47,076 bases of DNA, taken from assembly GCA_949286165.1 (NCBI GenBank), contig CASDZK010000018.1, forward strand, positions 1-47,076. Reading direction: 5' to 3'. Below the pieces are notes generated by a model. It was not told the origin of the DNA, did no database searches, and saw nothing but the letters and a program-made list of their open reading frames with translations. The stretch comes from an uncultured Alistipes sp. GTDB lineage: Bacteria > Bacteroidota > Bacteroidia > Bacteroidales > Rikenellaceae. The first letter of the stretch is position 1. Every line of letters begins with the position of its first letter. Shown piece after piece: positions 45,638 to 47,076 of the stretch. Made by a program: the position numbers and the translations under genes.

Positions 45638-45930
45638 TTCGCATTTTATACCTTGTTTTATAGCCGATCATTCTGATTCCTTTCCGCCTGTTTAAGTCTC
45701 CAAAGATAGAACCCTTTGAAATGTTTGTTGTTCTTGAGGTTTTGTGGTTGCTTATGTCCTTCCGAAGAAAAAGAAGTGTCTCCCGTTCCGTATGAAAGTC
45801 TCTATGGCATGTCCATCGGCGTACAGATAGTTTTCACATTTCCGTAACCTGCGTTATGGACGGACGTGCCGGAATATCGGCCATGCAGGGCTCGGAAGTC
45901 TCTATATGCAGAGGAGGAGGATGTACCTCT
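45638..45930. other. Non-coding stretch before the truncated SusC frame
   Basis: No credible gene is visible here. A minus-strand TATCTTTG box lies at 45708-45701 with no good -33. No part of a SusC signal peptide or plug domain can be found in any plus frame. Confidence 0.5.
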
Positions 45931-47076
45931 ATGGTTCAGAAATACTGGTTTTTTATTTATGGTGTTAATGAACCTGATTATACCAACCCTTATGCCGAAA
46001 TGGTTCGGGGGTATAAGCAAAACTCCTCCTCCACTTTCCTGGCGCAATTGTCTGCTAATCAGGATTTGAAGGGGATTACCGAAGGGTTGTCGGCCCGCAT
46101 GTTGGCTTACACCAAACGGTATTCCTACTACAACATTACCCGTCAGTACAATCCGTACTATTATCGTTTGGATTCCTACGACCGTGAAACGGGACGTTAC
46201 GCTTTGACCTGCTTGAACGAAACCTCCGGTTCGGAAACGTTGAATTACAGCGGTACGGACAAAGATGTGACCACGGCCATGTATTTCGAAGGCGCGATCA
46301 ACTACGACCGTACCTTCAAGGACAAACATGCCGTTACGGCCATGATGGTTTATACCATTCGTAACGAAATTGTCGGTAACGCCGGTAGTCTGGAAGAATC
46401 GTTGCCTACCCGTAACATGGGTCTGGCCGGTCGTTTTACCTACGGTTACGACAGCCGCTACTTCTTCGAAGTGAACTTCGGTTATAACGGCTCCGAACGT
46501 TTCGACAAGAAAAACCGCTGGGGTTTCTTCCCGTCGGTAGGTTTCGGATGGTTGATTTCCAACGAACCGTTCTACGGCGACAACCTGAAGAAGGTGTTGT
46601 CCAACCTGAAGATCAAGGCTACTTACGGTCTGGTGGGTAACGATAATATCGGTAGTGCTACCGACCGCTTCTTCTACATGTCCAACGTGAATTTGAACGA
46701 TGGCGGCAAAAAATATTCCTTCGGTACCGACTTCGGATATTCCAAAAACGGTATTTCCGTATCTCGTTACGCCAATGCCGATATCAAATGGGAAACGGCG
46801 TATAAAACCGACATCGGAATCGAAATCGGATTGTTCGACAAACTGCAATTCGTCGGCGACTACTTCTATGAAAGACGCGACAACGTGTTGCTGGACCGTT
46901 CTTACATTCCTTCGACGGCCGGTTTCAACGCAGGCATCCGTGCTAACGTAGGTTCCAACTCCTCCGAAGGTTTCGACGCCTCGTTGGATTACAACCAGAC
47001 CTTCGGCGAAGATTTGTGGATCAGCGGTCGTGCTACCTTCACGTATGCTACCAGCCGTTGGTTGAAATACGAAGAA
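45931..47076 (+). CDS. SusC/RagA-family TonB-linked outer-membrane protein, lacking N-terminal half; runs off right edge
   Basis: The open frame holds 382 codons of the SusC barrel: GVNEPDYTNPYAEMVRGYKQ, ARMLAYTKRYSYYNITRQYN, FFEVNFGYNGSERFDKKNRW, WGFFPSVGFGWLISNEPFY, KIKATYGLVGNDNIG and IKWETAYKTDIGIEIGLFDK. These match the C-terminal half of SusC proteins, which import oligosaccharides or peptides with SusD. The signal peptide, carboxypeptidase-like domain and plug (about 400-550 residues) are absent upstream. The frame can be extended to an ATG at 45857 without gaining family sequence. It may be a pseudogene, a silent cassette or an assembly junction. Confidence 0.85.
   Translation, partial: MVQKYWFFIYGVNEPDYTNPYAEMVRGYKQNSSSTFLAQLSANQDLKGITEGLSARMLAYTKRYSYYNITRQYNPYYYRLDSYDRETGRYALTCLNETSGSETLNYSGTDKDVTTAMYFEGAINYDRTFKDKHAVTAMMVYTIRNEIVGNAGSLEESLPTRNMGLAGRFTYGYDSRYFFEVNFGYNGSERFDKKNRWGFFPSVGFGWLISNEPFYGDNLKKVLSNLKIKATYGLVGNDNIGSATDRFFYMSNVNLNDGGKKYSFGTDFGYSKNGISVSRYANADIKWETAYKTDIGIEIGLFDKLQFVGDYFYERRDNVLLDRSYIPSTAGFNAGIRANVGSNSSEGFDASLDYNQTFGEDLWISGRATFTYATSRWLKYEE

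Noticed and set aside
45534..45671. 45-codon minus-strand ORF in repeat copy B as a gene
   Set aside because: The start lies outside the repeat and is not shared with copy A; there is no recognisable domain. It is kept only as part of the repeat finding.
45802..46848. Long minus-strand open frame opposite the SusC barrel
   Set aside because: The plus strand encodes clear SusC family sequence with strong codon bias; the antisense frame is a by-product of that bias.

Overview
This window is a chromosomal segment of a Bacteroidota (Bacteroidales) bacterium. The evidence is the repeated TTG-N19-21-TAnnTTTG promoter pattern, the near absence of Shine-Dalgarno sites, and families typical of the phylum: a SusC-type receptor, PCMD, DUF3078 and PepSY-like lipoproteins, and SDR-type threonine dehydrogenase. 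A gut Rikenellaceae/Alistipes-like host is my guess from family resemblance only.

Layout. 1-1.3 kb: the edge of a YeiH-type transporter gene, an 800-bp region with small IS-like repeats, then tRNA-Cys with its own promoter and terminator. 1.4-18.8 kb is mostly housekeeping: panD-panC, a YidE/AspT-type transporter, pepE-yraN-metG, plsY, a YitT-family protein, a PgpH-type c-di-AMP phosphodiesterase, a DUF3078 barrel, an SDR threonine dehydrogenase, a PagL-like lipid A deacylase, and a 1289-residue secreted GH31 enzyme with FN3, F5/8C, dockerin-like and cohesin-like modules.

19-28.5 kb is a complete potassium (Kdp) island with unusual control: an NtrC-type sigma54 response regulator, a 31-residue membrane peptide, kdpF-A-B-C, a broken outer-membrane porin gene, a stand-alone KdpD sensor/USP protein without a kinase, and a separate PAS/HAMP histidine kinase. 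28.6-31.5 kb: an operon of DUF1893 protein, TonB-dependent receptor and ECF S-component, which looks like an uptake route for an unidentified micronutrient. 31.6-34 kb: AraC regulator divergent from a DUF418 membrane protein, with 21-bp-spaced direct repeats between them.

34.4-37.5 kb: a PCMD lipoprotein/beta-barrel pair and menA. 37.6-42 kb: a MarR-controlled MFS-HlyD-TolC tripartite efflux operon whose promoter is overlapped by a perfect 22-bp palindrome. 42.3-45.4 kb: a lipoprotein fusing a DUF1080 lectin-like domain to a PHP-like metal hydrolase domain, and a triple PepSY-like lipoprotein. The window ends in a SusC-family barrel that lacks its N-terminal half. Two copies of a structured intergenic repeat (about 34.0 and 45.5 kb) lie just downstream of genes. 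No rRNA, CRISPR array, intact IS or prophage was seen.
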